From Haplomitrium mnioides (lineage: Eukaryota; Marchantiophyta; Haplomitriopsida; Calobryales), in contig JBNGIS010018921.1 in assembly GCA_049999725.1 (NCBI GenBank), positions 78,410-109,725 on the forward strand: a stretch of DNA of 31,316 bases, written 5' to 3'. Under the pieces are notes generated by a model. The model ran no database searches. It was given only the letters and a program-made list of their open reading frames with translations, and was not told where the DNA came from. The translations under genes were made by a program, and so were the position numbers. Shown here piece after piece: positions 8,401-19,962 of the stretch. Numbering within the stretch: the first letter of the stretch is position 1; every line of letters starts with the position of its first letter.

Positions 8401-9830
8401 AAGTAATAGACTTGCAGCCTTCCTCTACGGGTTACGTCCTAACACCACCAAGACTGAACACTCCACCAAGTACTGAACTATCACCAGGGCTAGCTATTCC
8501 AGCACCCAGCCAAGCAGAGCTATTCGCTTTATTCTCTCAACAGAATGGAAATTACAACCTAAGCGTAGAACCCCACTTATTAGCCTTCCTAGGCACACAC
8601 AAAACTATCATTCACTCTTCCTAACGCTCATAGCATCACTTCCTCCACTCCTGTACAACAATTATTCCCAACACTTCAGCCTGACCAGCATTGTAGATAA
8701 TGTAGCCCTTGTTTTCTCCTTAGCCAGCCCAAATTCTCCCCTGTAACTTGCCTCAGCTTTCTCAACCCAATCCTCTGCCCGTTTGAAGTTTCAGACAATG
8801 GTTCAGAATCTGAGTTTCAATTATGAATCCTGCCTCTGCAATTACAACAACACCAGAAGCATCAACCTCACTGCTACTCTTTCTCACTCACACATCCTAT
8901 CAAATATTTTTTTAACTTCCCTTGCGAGAAGCCCTGAATTTACTTCCTCAGGTTTGGAAGAGGTCTTATTTAACTTCCACCTCTGGAAGACAGCCCTCGC
9001 AGCTGCTGGATCACCCACTCCACCCGAGAATTGGTTGGATCTTCCACGCAATGCGCAGGCACTAACGTGGCCACTCCTCTCCCTTCTCTACAAGATTATG
9101 ACACCAGCAACCCTCTCCGAATGCTGTTGGGACTGATCTCTTGCACAAACCAAAGCTGAGATGGCACCAGGACCCCCCTTGGCTGCCCCTCACGAAATAC
9201 AAACCGAAAGAATCCTCTTCTCCTCTGAGTGTTGGTCCACCTCCAAATGTTGGTCCGCCTTCAAAGATGAGTCCACCTGAGTAGTCTAAGCCTCTAGAGC
9301 CTCTTGCTCAGCGATTCCCAGCACCTCCTCAGTCCACCTCCACCCTGTGATGGCCTTCCTTTACGAGTCTACCCACTTCCCTTCAGGTCTCACCAGAACT
9401 CTCTCCTTCGTATCCCGCTGCTTTCTCTGCACCAAAAAACAATCCTCATAGCTTTAGACCAAGGTAGTCTATCCCTGCTTGTTTTCCTCCCCCAGTCTTG
9501 ACGATTCATCACCGCCCTTCCTTGAAGGTCCCTGCTTCACTTATCTTACGGTTGAGAGGTGTCATCCTGCCTTTTTGCACAGCCTGCAGGTAGGTTTCCT
9601 TCCAAATTCAGAGCCTGAAATTGGTGCCAACAGCTGTGCTTTGTCATTCTCTACCCAACAAGACTAATTTTACGCAAATCCGACCTCTGTAGCTCTTGCA
9701 ATCGTTGTTTGAATGGACATACCTTTTTCTTTTGTTTTTTCCTCGTTTTAGCTTGACAACCCGCGAGATCCTTTGGATACTAGGTCTCGGACACGTGGCG
9801 CGTCGGGGGAGCCCATTGGGTGCATCAGAA
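8401..9830. other. gene-free pyrimidine-rich stretch
   Basis: No supported gene. The plus strand is rich in C and T, and ORFs are short and without family motifs. Near 9229-9279 there is a small imperfect repeat (TGTTGGTCCACCTCCAAA, then TGTTGGTCCGCCTTCAAA, then GAGTCCACCTGAG). It may be LTR or flank of element B. Confidence 0.5.
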
Positions 9831-9965
9831 TCCGCAAAACTCAAGATTCCCAAGGAATCTCTAATATTCTTGCAGATTCCCAGATCCCACAGAGGTATCA
9901 TGTTTCCGCAAAGCTCAAGATTTCTGAGAAATCTCTAATATTCCCGTAGATTCCCAGATGCCCAC
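9831..9965. repeat. direct repeat of about 60 bp, 74-bp period
   Basis: The segments 9831-9890 and 9905-9965 match closely. Both start with TCCGCAAA(A/G)CTCAAGAT and run through ATCTCTAATATTC and AGATTCCCAGAT. The offset is 74 bp. It is a local tandem duplication with no coding content. Confidence 0.85.
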
Positions 9966-10125
9966 TTCAGCGCCACGTTTCCGCTGTGGCGCCGTCCGAC
10001 ACCGCCCCGTACAGGGGTAGGCGGACCGTCGCGTTGACTGTCCATTGACCAGTTGACTTTCCCGACTGCCACGTCATCCACAAGGTCTTGACCCTCTGTA
10101 TAAGAACTATGAAGACTTCCACTTT

Positions 10126-10850
10126 TGCCCCTGTTGGATCGGTGATAGATCCTCTTTTCGGCACCGCTTCTTTCTCCGTTGGATGTGCGCTATATTGCCT
10201 CTTCGGCATCTTTGGTTCTCCTTTTGGTTGGATCTGTGACTCGTCACCATTTCAGTTGATCCCTTCACATTTCTCTTTGTCGAACGTGTGATGCATCGTC
10301 GTTTCAGCGTTCTTTCCTCTTATACTAAAACTGTGCTATATCTTCGTTTTGGCAACCCTTGTTAGCCCCCTTCGGAACCCTGATAAGTGGCCGCTCCACT
10401 TACGGAGGTTAATCGAAACCATATTAACCGAGGAGCTCCTCATCGAATGGCAGATTGGAACCTCTTTAAGTGGGCTCCGCCTGCGATTTATCGCTCTTTC
10501 AGCTCTTCATCCCCTTTCCGGCCAGACCTTCACTTTATCCTTGTTTCAGTATTGGGTTCTCCTTTTGGCTGGACCGTCGAGAAGTCATGTTTTCAGCCTC
10601 TTCGTGCTTCCTCTAGTGAATCATTGATATATCTCCATTTTGACACCATTTGTCCCTCCTCTGGTCGGACCTTTGATTGATCCCCATTTCGACACCCTCG
10701 TTCTTCTCCCAACCGATTCTTCGACATATCTTTGTTTCAGCACCTCTATCCTTTTCTAGCCAGACCATCAATATGTCATTGTTTCGATGCATTGTTTTTC
10801 AAGTGAAACCTTGTCTTATCTTCATTTCGGCATCTTCCCTTGATAAAGGA
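10126..10850. repeat. degenerate minisatellite of about 47 bp
   Basis: A TTTCGGCACC-like core (variants TTTCAGCAC, TTTCGACAC, TTTTGACAC) recurs with its C at 10159, 10204, 10253, 10305 and 10350, and then at 10500, 10547, 10594, 10641, 10690, 10738, 10785 and 10828. Spacings are 43-52 bp. Between cores a GGACC(T/G)TTGATATATC-like part also recurs. The array is split at about 10355-10495 by a copy of the dispersed motif described next. Confidence 0.75.
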
Positions 10851-12462
10851 ACCCTCAGTAACTTCTTCTCTTCACTAAGGCATCGAAAAGTTTTATATAA
10901 GAACATTGAAGAAGGCTTATTTACCTGACTTGTAGAAAAGTTTGATGTAAGAACCATGTGCCCCGCAGATCCATTTCAAACTTTCGGATGATTTCCGATT
11001 CGAACTTTCAAAGTCTCCTTCCTCGCGTCAAAATCTTCGACATGTCACCCTTTCGCTCGCTTAATTAACCCACTTCTGAATCCCTCTTAATCGGTCCTTC
11101 CCACATCGGAAGTCAGATCGGAACCACATTAAGTGGTCTCCCCACTTAGGAAGGCGAGTTTCCGATCCGTTCTTTGGATCAGACACCACAGACATCAGAT
11201 TCGACTCTTCACAATTCATCTTTTCTTCAATTCGATCGTTGCTCATTCTCAATTCAATCGCGCAGCAGCTCCATTCGATCATCGCACAATGTTCTTCACA
11301 GCTTGCTTTCTCATCACGATTGTCTTTCATTCACCTCTTTGTAAGGATCGCAACATCTCAGAGGAATTCTTCTTCAAGGTTGCAAGGGAAATTCTTCTTC
11401 CGCAAATCAATCGATTCCAACAACAGGAGATTCATCGTTGATTCTTCATGACATTCCCATTTTGCAGAGCTTTGGACCACAATTCGCAGCCTTCCCTTTG
11501 ATCAATTCCGCGCAACAGAGAGGGCCTTCGCATCCTGTTCATTCGTAGCTCCCTACCTCCTCCCACCTGCGCGATTCACTCTTCATGCTTCACGTGATCT
11601 CCTTTCCCCTGTACAATTCCCGTATGTTGAATCTCTTTTCGGCAATCAGTTTTGTGAATCGATCCTCTTTAGCTCGCAATTGGCGTCTCCTTGAGGTACC
11701 CTGCTTGCTCCCTTGACGACTCATCTCTCCCATCCCCGCGATTTAATCCCCCATGCCTTGTGCAAACAATTCCTCGCAGGAAACTTGACTCTCTTCCAAG
11801 TAATCTCTTCCTCGACTCCTTTTCAATTTCTTTCTGGCATGCACAAATCCATCCCCCTTCTACTTTCGATTTCTGTGCTTGAAAGTCTCCACAATTCGAT
11901 CCGATCGCCCTCACAATTCGATCCGATCCCCTGTTTCGCATCAATCCTTTCGCACAAGCCTTCGCGCGTCCCTTCGAGCTGATTACTCGTCGAATGTCAA
12001 CTCTTACTCTGTCGAACTTTCCCCTTTGCTTCGCCGGATCAGCAATAGATCATCGCTTTGCTTTTCTATCCTTAGTCTCCAGTTGGGCTTCCCTTCGAAC
12101 TCGGTTAACCAATGATCCCACATCGGAGGTCACATCGGATCTATTTTAACTGGGGAGCTCACTTAGGGGGGCTACTTCCCATGGGGGTTGCCATTTCTCC
12201 ACTGAGGTTCAGCGGACTCCTTGGGATTGACGTATGTCCCCAAATCCCGTGAAGCGCGCTGGGCTGTCACGTTTCCGTAGTGCCCTTCAGACTCTCGTTG
12301 GCTTTGAAACCATGATGTGTTGCCGCTTTGTCCTTCTCGTTTAGCCCTATTCGGACCCATCGGACCTCCCTTGACGGATCCTAGTTAAGCGGTTCCCCCA
12401 CGTCGTAAGACACTTTGGAACTCGCTTAACCGGGTATCCCACTTAGGGTGGCGCGGTCCCGT
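10372..12462. repeat. four dispersed copies of a motif of about 70 bp
   Basis: Similar blocks lie at about 10379-10450, 11090-11155, 12103-12172 and 12380-12455. The shared scheme is TTAA, then CCCACATCGGAGGTCA or a variant, then ATCGGAACC, then TTAA(G/C)TGGG, then CCCACTTAGG. CCCACATCGG is common near the ends of plant LTRs, so these could be fragments of an old LTR family or an internal subrepeat of one long LTR. Confidence 0.55.
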
Positions 12463-13100
12463 TAATCTTTTCGGACCCCTAGGAGCTGCCATGTTTCTGC
12501 AGTGCTCCACGGACTCCTCGAGGCTACGGCCGTCGGTTAACTTCTCGAAGGTCATTCTTCTTTAGTTCTGCCTTATTCTCTTCGATTCAAATTGCACTGC
12601 AATCACCTCGAGCTCTTCTCAAGATATTGCACGCCCCAGATGGTCACGAATTGAGGATGTAGTGGTCAAAACTGTTGGCTCCTCCGTTCTTCATCCCAAC
12701 TTTCACCCCCTCGCCTTCATCTCCCGTACTCCTCTCGGGGATTCTTCCTCGATTGTGGCTGGCTTCTTTCTTCTGATCTCCCTCTCACATCTTCTTGATC
12801 CCTCTTGCGCTCCCTTGTCAGCCCTGCCTCTGTCGTGTTGCTGCAAGTTCCTTTGATCCCCCTACTACCCTTCTTACTTGACTCCTCTGGATTCCACAGA
12901 GCTCCCCCTTGGTTTGTAGGCTTCATGACATCCACATGGAAAGGTAGAAAAGAAAGGAAACGAAGGGAAAGAGGAAAGAGTAGAAAGGTGCAGGATTGGT
13001 ATAACAACAATATCACAACAAAATGTAATAACACACAACATGCTAACACAAACTAGAGAAATCAACCAGGCTAAGATGCTCAGAATTTACAAAAATTGAA
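10851..13100. other. gene-free stretch between the repeats and element A'
   Basis: No ORF with recognisable motifs. The plus strand remains pyrimidine-rich to about 12,900 and then becomes purine-rich just before A'. Near 10886-10965 there is a short repeat (GAAAAGTTT, then TAAGAAC, twice) containing TATATAAGAAC, a possible TATA element. Apart from the copies of the dispersed motif nothing else was recognised. Confidence 0.5.
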
Positions 13101-13641
13101 AAAACTCAGACACACCCAGCCGATAGAAGCTCCTAGTGATCAAACACAACTATGGGGATTTTTCGGGCTAACAGGATTTTATCGTCGATTTGTGAAAGGT
13201 TTTGCACAAAAAAGAGAACCATTAACCAACTTGCTCAAGAAAAGTCACACATAGTCATGGGGAGCTGCATAAGGATTGGCATTCCAAGCATTAAAGAAAT
13301 CACTTCTTCATGCTCTTATTCTTAAATGGTATGATTCTAAACGACCAATCAAACTTTTGGTGGATGCATCGGGAAAGGCTATTAGCGAAGTTTTGCAACA
13401 AGAATGGGAGGATAGTTGGCATCATATTGCCTTCTTTTCTAGGAAGTTGAGCAATACTGAGCAAAACTACCACACTATAGAGTGAGAAGAATTGGCAATT
13501 GTGCTATCAACCAAACATTGGAAGCATTATCTAGGAGATAAGGAGTTTATTGTCGAAACTGACCATAAACCCTTAATCTATCTAGAAACTCAAAAGGAGC
13601 TCTTAAAATGGCAGATTCGTTGGGCAAAGTGGCGCAACGGA
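13101..13641 (+). pseudogene. pol: chromovirus A' RNase H
   Basis: The frame covers the RT connection (GFYRRFVKGFA) and RNase H with all three diagnostic motifs: VDASGKAI, NYHTIE and ETDHKPLIYL. The catalytic Asp lost in copy A is present here. Stops are read at about 13254 and 13270 and at 13483 (where A has an Arg codon). A 10-base deletion at about 13641, relative to copy A, shifts the frame just after QIRWAKWR. Confidence 0.85.
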
Positions 13642-14028
13642 GATGGTCTATATAGAAGGAAAACAACAAATTGCAGATGTCTTGACCCGCATGTCTCAAC
13701 TCAACATCTTGTTAGAAATCACAATTCATCCTACTTGGTGGACGAAAATGATGGCTGTAGCAAAAGAAGATGAGGAGATCATTGCCGCACAACAAAAGAA
13801 TCTAGTGAAAGAGGTGAGAGGATTGATTTTCTTCCAAGGCAAGGTATGGGTTCCTAATAATGTTAAGCTTGGCTTTGAGTTTTTGTATGAAACACATGAT
13901 TCGGCAATTGGTGGACATGTTGGAATTGAGAAAACTTTGGACAATCTTCAAAGAGTCTATTATTGGCCTAAGATGCATCAAGATATGGAGACCTATGTTC
14001 GAAGTTGTTTGGCTTGTCAACAAAACAA
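13642..14028 (+). pseudogene. pol: chromovirus A' integrase zinc-binding domain
   Basis: This open frame contains the HHCC zinc site: HDSAIGGH supplies the histidines and SCLACQQ the cysteines. It is the integrase N-terminal domain that helps assemble the complex on cDNA ends. It is cut at about 14028 by a deletion of roughly 75 bases compared with copy A, which also shifts the frame into the catalytic core. Confidence 0.85.
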
Positions 14029-14552
14029 AGTGACATTGTGTGTGAGTTACCATGTACTTCTATGGGTTATGATACTAATGTTGTTTTTGTGGACAAACTT
14101 AGAAAAATGATTCATTTCCGTCCGACTACCAAATCAGTGACAGCACCGGAGTTAACACGAATTTATTTGGAAGCGGTCTACTCTCATCATGGTATCTCCA
14201 AAGTGATTATCTTCGACCATGACACTCAATTTACCAGCATATTTTGGCGCACAATATTTGGTCTTCTCAAAACCAAATTGGTTATGTCCACTGTTTATCA
14301 CCCTGAATTGGATGGTCAAACTGAAAGGGCCAACCGCACCATCAAAGATATGTTGCAGGCTTTTACTTTGGAAGAAAAAGAAGAATGGGATTGGTTGCTA
14401 CTTCTTGTGGAGTTCTCTTACAATAACTCTATCAACAGCTCTACACGAGCCACACTTTTCTTTTTTATGTATGGTGAGCATCCAACTACTCTATCTAATC
14501 TTCATCTTGTATCAGCATCTAAGAGTCTATCTACCGATGATTCTCCTATTGG
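14029..14552 (+). pseudogene. pol: chromovirus A' integrase core
   Basis: The triad is still visible: Asp in DIVCELP, Asp in FDHDTQF (the usual DRGTQF is altered, Gly to Asp) and Glu in TERANR. The start of the domain is missing because of the deletion at about 14028. A one-base deletion near 14545 puts the following domain in another frame. Confidence 0.85.
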
Positions 14553-15104
14553 CTACACCACGACATCCAACGTGCCAAGGAAAAACTTGAAGTTGCTCGC
14601 AATCGTCAAAAACAGTATGCCGATGCTCATCATCGCGAAGTGACCTTTGCTATAGGTGACCAAGTATGGCTCTCTACGTCTAATCTTCCTTTTCTTTGCT
14701 CTCGTAAGCTGTCTACTTGCTTTATTGGATCATTTGTTATTTTTGCTCGTATTGGTGAAGTAGCATTTCAACTTAATTTACCTCCTCACATGAAGATTCA
14801 TCTGGTTTTTCATATTTCTTTATTACGTACTTTTGTACCTCACTCTACCACCTTCACTTGTACCCAAGAACCCTCTCTACCACCTGAGCTTATTGATGGT
14901 CATGAGGAATTTGAGGTGGAACAACTCTTGAAGAAACGCACACGTCGTTGAGGCCATCGTGAGATTGTGGAGTACTTGGTTTGTTGGAAAGGCTACCCTC
15001 TTTATAAAGCTACTTGGGAGCCATTGGAGAATTTGGCCAATGCCTCTGCACTTGTTCACTCTTTTGAGAACTTTCTTACTCGCAACGAGGACGTTGCCTC
15101 TTGA
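14553..15104 (+). pseudogene. pol: chromovirus A' integrase C-terminus and chromodomain
   Basis: The frame reads LEVARNRQKQYADAHH, a GPY/F-like module (IGSF), then a chromodomain with EEFEVEQ, YLVCWKGYP and TWEPLENL. It matches copy A over its whole length. A TGA at 14949-14951 (from an Arg codon) interrupts the domain. The natural end is TGA at 15102-15104, overlapping the polypurine tract. Confidence 0.88.
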
Positions 15105-15116
15105 AAGGGGGAGGAT
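15104..15116 (+). other. polypurine tract of copy A'
   Basis: AAAGGGGGAGGAT abuts the TGTAAT start of the LTR and overlaps the pol stop codon. Confidence 0.8.
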
Positions 15117-15684
15117 TGTAATGGTCACTAACTTTAGTAAGCCATAGCTAAAATTAATGTCAACTATGTCTAAAAAGCTATTACTAAGTTAGAGTAGCAA
15201 AAAGCAATTGCTATTATAGAGAATTGGGCACGTGGCACGAGGAGAGAAGTCAACAAATTAAAGTGAAAAAGGGAGTCTAGATAGACTACTTTAGAAGAGG
15301 ATAAGAACACATAGCAAGCGGAGAATTAAAGTAAAGAAAAGGTTCTAAAGATAAAGACACGTGGCAGAAGGAGAACTAAAGAGATGGAAGGTTCTAAGGA
15401 TAAGTACACTTGGCAGAAGGAAAACAAAAGTAAAGGGTGGTTTAATTAGAGTGAGAGAGAAAAGAGGGGTTCAATTAGAAGAGGATAGAAAAGGAACCAA
15501 TGGGGTTCCTCCACCTATGTAAGCGTAGTGCTTTCTCTTAAGCATATAAAGAAGGGAGAGTGTCTTGTTTGGCATCTCTTACCTTGTGGGGTTTTCTAAG
15601 TTCTTTGTGCGCTTCTCTTGTGCTAAATTGTATGTGTTGTATCTGTACTAATTTATGTGTGTAATATGGGTGTGTAGCGTTACA
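15117..15684 (+). mobile_element. 3' LTR of chromovirus copy A'
   Basis: Runs from TGTAAT to GTTACA, 568 bp, aligning with the LTR of copy A. TATAAA is at 15545-15550. The four G-box sites are at 15229-15234 (CACGTG), about 15308 (decayed to CACATA), 15358-15363 (CACGTG) and 15407-15412 (decayed to CACTTG). It would read into the leader of element C. Confidence 0.88.
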
Positions 15685-17737
15685 GGAGACTCTCATGTAT
15701 ATGTATGTGCGGCGTTCATGCGATAACACGTTATCAACATGACAGACTCTACAGCAATTTTTTTTTCCGCATGCGCTCAATCCGCACCAACATCTGAGGA
15801 AGCTCCTGCGTCACCTATTTGCAACTTCCTTTATGCACTCACATTTTTCTCTCTCTGCCGAACATTTTTTTTTCACTTCCTTGTTCTCACGATGATTTTT
15901 CTTCCCACATCTATCTAACAAGCATTTTTTTGAGCATTTTCCCTTTCTTTTTCCCTCTCATTTTCTTTTGCTCTTCATTCCTCTCTCTTTGCTTGAGATG
16001 TCCATGTATGAACTAGAGCTCGCGCACCTTGCAACCTCAGCTCTTCATTCTCCTTCAATGCTTTGCTCTCCTTTGTTACCACTACAGGAGACAACCTTTC
16101 CCCTGCTCTCTGCTTGGTGATTTCTTGCTCTCTACTTGGCAATTTTTTCCTCTCTACTTGGCGATATCGTTTCCTCCAGTAGCGTTGCAAGTTGATCTCT
16201 TCTTCTCTTGCTTGACGACCTTCTTAGCACTCAATTGCTCCCTAGCTCGCCCCCAAACACTCAACTGCTGCAACACCTCTTCTCTCTTTGTCGACCTCAA
16301 CCCAACTCGCATCACTTTGGTAACACGTGCAATCGACTAACATTGTAGCATTCTTGCTTGCATTTGTCCCTCGTCTATGACAGATTGAACCTATCCATTC
16401 TCCTTACTCTTCAACAACAACATCTACTAGGTCGTATTTTCCTTTTTCTTGTTTTGATTTGCTACATTTCTACACTAACCTCTCATCTGCTCACGAACTA
16501 TTGTTCTTTCTTTCTTTTTGTTCGTGGTTGCTCGTGAGATTCGAGTTTTCTCCTTCCCCTTTGCTAGGAACTATTCAACACAGAAGATAGTGCCAGCGTG
16601 TACACACGTTCTTCCTTGATTCTACCTTTTCTTTTTGTTCCTCTCTAACTTTGAAGGATAAGCACACGAGCTTATCACCTTCCCATTGCTCTTTCCTTTT
16701 CATTTTTGGTTTACATTTTTTCTTCTATTTGTGGTTCTCTACTGTCACTCAACGACAACTTACCTGTTCTTCATGACAGAAGCACCATCTTATACCAAGA
16801 GGAGACAAGGCACCAAACTTCTAACACTATCTGATGTGTGACTTCGACATCAAACACCTACATATTTTTGTCTACTCTCATAGTGCACGAGTTTGACTCA
16901 CCTGTCCATGCAACAACGAAGACTCTAGGGACTTTGACTCTTCTCCGAATAACGATAGAATCACATATACTTTCGGCAAGAGAAACTTTCATACAAGCTA
17001 CTACACGTAGCTATCTCGACGTTCAACAGAAGGCAACACTGCATCTTCCCACTTCAAGTTCTTTTACTTTATTTTCCAAAACTTCAAGGTTCAATCTCTT
17101 CAACCCACCTCTTGATTATTTATCATTGATTTCTTTCTTTTCTAAATGAATCTATCCCTTACAAGGGGCACACTATTTGATTCTGAAATATTTCTAACAA
17201 GAGACTATAGGTGACTTATACTAACCAAAAACATTGTTCCCTGTCACCTCCATGAGCTAAACCCTATATCTGACCATACTTGCAACTTTTATTTCTTCTT
17301 TCTTCACAGAATGAGCGTTGTAGAGCGACACCACAACGATCGGGGACTAGGATCATACAAGGAAGGCTCTTGGAGGACACGATACATGCATACCAATAGG
17401 AGTAGATACACATTCATACAGGGGAGTGTCTTCATCTATTAGCAACATCAATTCCTCATTCATTTTTTTGGTAGTAGATACTGATTGACTCGCATTCAGT
17501 CGATACTTTCATGTTTTTCATTTCAGTTTTTCATTTCAATTTTTCATTTTTCCGCTTAAAGTAGAAAACATAAACAGGCACATTGGTCCGTGATTGACCA
17601 AATTTTGGACCAATCACCAATCTATACAAAGTACAAAATAATCGCTGCCCTGACCCAACAGCTGCATTTGCCAAACATCCTGGTTCCTCTTGCTTATTCA
17701 AAGGTATACTCAGTATAAACAGAGCACAGACTTGCAA
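15685..17737 (+). other. gene-free leader upstream of copia element C
   Basis: No ORF with known motifs. At 15721-15750 the sequence contains GATAAC-AC-GTTATC, a short inverted repeat, followed by ACATGACAG. I recall similar CGTTATCA sequences as primer-binding regions of a plant copia family, so the leader of C could start here, but this is tentative. From about 15,800 to 17,300 the plus strand is pyrimidine-rich. Just before gag, GGTAT and CAGAGCA lie at about 17702-17726, separated by 12 bases, a possible broken initiator-tRNA primer site. Confidence 0.35.
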
Positions 17738-18660
17738 ATGGCATCTATAGCGTCTCTGAAATTTCAGGCACTTAGATTGGATGGCTCCAATTACTCATCA
17801 TGGTCACTAGATGTCACAACATACATGACATCCAAAGGCATCCGCGAAATACTCAATACGGACGATGATATAAACCCACGTAATGCAGCCAAAGCCTTCA
17901 TCCTAGTCCGACACCATCTAGTGGAACTTATGAGACTCCAATACCTGAACTATAATAGTCCCCACCTACTATGGACATAACTGAAACTCAGATTTGACCA
18001 ACTGACAAGTATATCCCTCCATACAGCAAGACACTACTGGATTAATCTCTGCGTTCAGGACCATATGCCTATAGTCAACTACAATAGTGAATTGTTCCGC
18101 ATTGTCTCACAATTGGCAATCTGTGGTCACCCCATGACCAACAAAGAATAGATAGAGAAGACTCTATCGACTTTCTCTGTGAGCAATCTCATTTTAGCAT
18201 CACAATATTGCAACGTACGATTCACTCGATAATATGAACTCATAGCATACATGCTACTAGCTGAAAAACATCAACTCCTCCTCGTGGAAAATGCAAAGAA
18301 ATGACCCCCAGTGTCTGCCGCACCTCCACAGAATTGTGAATCACATTTTACAGGGACTGGACAATATCCCTACTCCAGAAACAGAAATTTCCTCAGAGGC
18401 AGAGGAAGGGAGCACTCTAGATTTAGGGGAAGCACTACCTGCCCAACCAACAATCGAGCTCTGACCCCCAACAATAAGGATCGACATATCCAACGTCGCA
18501 CATCGACGACGCCAAAATGCACTCAACAGCGCACATAAATCAACAGAGTAGGTAGACAATTCAGTAGAGGTCGACGAAGTCAGTCTTATCTGTGCCAACC
18601 ACAGATGACTTGCAATTGTTGTGGCATACGCAACCACACCCAACCTACTTGTTGGGTACC
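17738..18660 (+). pseudogene. gag: copia element C Gag
   Basis: Starts at an ATG with MASIASLKFQALRLDGSNYS followed by SWSLDVTTYMTSKG, the start of the copia Gag domain of plants. An arginine-rich stretch (RNRNFLRGRGREHSRFRG) precedes a Cx2Cx4Hx4C zinc knuckle at 18611-18652. Gag forms the particle and the knuckle binds RNA. In-frame stops are at about 17978, 18149, 18230, 18302 and 18536. The frame stays the same through protease. Confidence 0.85.
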
Positions 18661-19100
18661 CGTGCACCTAGCGCGACTATACCAACATAGCAATAAACCT
18701 CACAATAATGAGGTACACAACAACCTATTGGAATTGACATATATAGATGGATATCTATCGTACGGTCTACATCCTGAGAGTCACATGACTCATCCCTCTC
18801 TGTCAAACCAGGACAACGAATTTGGGATAACCTACATTGTAGATAGCGGATCTTCGCACACCATATTGCAAGACAAAAAATACTTCTCATCGATTAAACC
18901 TTCTTTCAAGCCTATGACCATGATTACTGGCCACAACCAAATTGAAGAAGGACATGGTCCAACTACCATACTCTTTCCAAACGGTACCAAACTAGATATC
19001 AAATCCGCAATTTATGCATCTACAACAACCAAAAACCTCATCAATTTCCGAGATATACGACAAAACGGTTTCCACATTCAAACCGGATTCTTTTAGAACA
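18661..19100 (+). pseudogene. pol: copia element C protease
   Basis: The active site reads YIVDSGSSHTIL, with Asp at about 18842, the DSG-x-S-x-H signature of copia proteases. It follows the Gag zinc knuckle in the same frame, as expected for a single Gag-Pol precursor. The frame ends in TAG at about 19096, shortly after the domain. Confidence 0.85.
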
Positions 19101-19962
19101 ATGAAATCCTCTATATACTGAGTCCAACATCAACAGGCTTTGATATATGAGAATCATTCTTGCTATCACCATTTGGATTGTATACTACTAAAATCTGCTC
19201 ATATCATGTCTCTACAACACCAATCTCTACAGCCCTTACATGGCACAATCGCGTGGGACATCTAGGCTGAGACATGTTCTACCACATCAAAAATGATAGC
19301 AAAAGCATGCCACAAAATGTGCATCCACTGCCATTGAATACCATATGCTTAGCATGGCACAAGGAAAATTGAGAATTGCACCATCTCAAGACAAAACAAT
19401 GATTACAATTCCTCAATTCCTCGAGAGGATCCACACTGATATATGTGGACCTATCCATCCACCTTTGAGACCATTTCAATACTTTCTAGTCACCGTTTAT
19501 GCATCATCCAAATGGTCACAAGTATCTTTACTCACGACCAAAAAAATGGTCTTCCCAAAACTTCTATCTCAAATTTTGAAACTCTTATCACAATTTCATA
19601 ATCACCCAATCAGAAATCTGAGAGTGGACAACGCCGGAGAATTCTCTTCACAAACTTTTGACAACTTTTACACATCTGCCGACATAGATATTCAATATTC
19701 AGTTCCACATATACACTTTCAAAATAACATTGTAGAATTTGCTATCAAGAGAATACAACTAATTGCAAGACCAGTACTTCTGAATTCAAACCTCTCCACC
19801 ACAACTTGGGGACACACAATCATGCACGCAACATCCTTACTGCGCTACAGACCATCTGCATTCAATCAGAATTCCCGACACCAACTTGCAGCCGGAATTC
19901 CTACAGATATCTCACATCTTTGCACATTTAGCTACCTTGTCTTTGTCTCAATCTTAAGATAA
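19101..19962 (+). pseudogene. pol: copia element C pre-integrase and integrase
   Basis: The zinc-binding pre-integrase region is recognisable (TWHNRVGHLG), and the second Cys of its CxxC pair is replaced by Trp. Stops are at about 19148 and 19268, and a one-base frameshift lies near 19365. The catalytic core follows with Asp in HTDICGP, Asp in RVDNAGEF and Glu in NNIVEFAIKR, spaced DD35E. The core is one open frame to 19962 and all three acidic residues survive. Confidence 0.87.

Larger units (their letters stand above)
13101..15684 (+). mobile_element. chromovirus copy A', 5'-truncated
   Basis: This is a second copy of family A, on the opposite strand to copy A. It starts near the end of RT, at about 13101 where similarity to copy A fades in, and runs through RNase H, integrase, chromodomain and polypurine tract to its LTR. 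It lacks gag, protease, RT and the 5' LTR. Copies A and A' point away from each other and share about 2.5 kb, so they form inverted arms around 9.8 kb of other DNA. Confidence 0.85.

Noticed and set aside
10155-11450. Several 60-100 codon plus-strand ORFs in pyrimidine-rich DNA
   Set aside because: Serine/phenylalanine/proline-rich chance frames over a minisatellite, without motifs or conserved frame between repeat units.
1740-15104. Possibility that A, A', B or C is active
   Set aside because: Each has several stops and frameshifts and lacks one end, so none can be autonomous.
625-15684. Equal LTR lengths (568 bp) as evidence that A and A' are the two ends of one element
   Set aside because: The LTRs differ by compensating indels, lie on opposite strands and each follows its own polypurine tract, so they belong to two copies.
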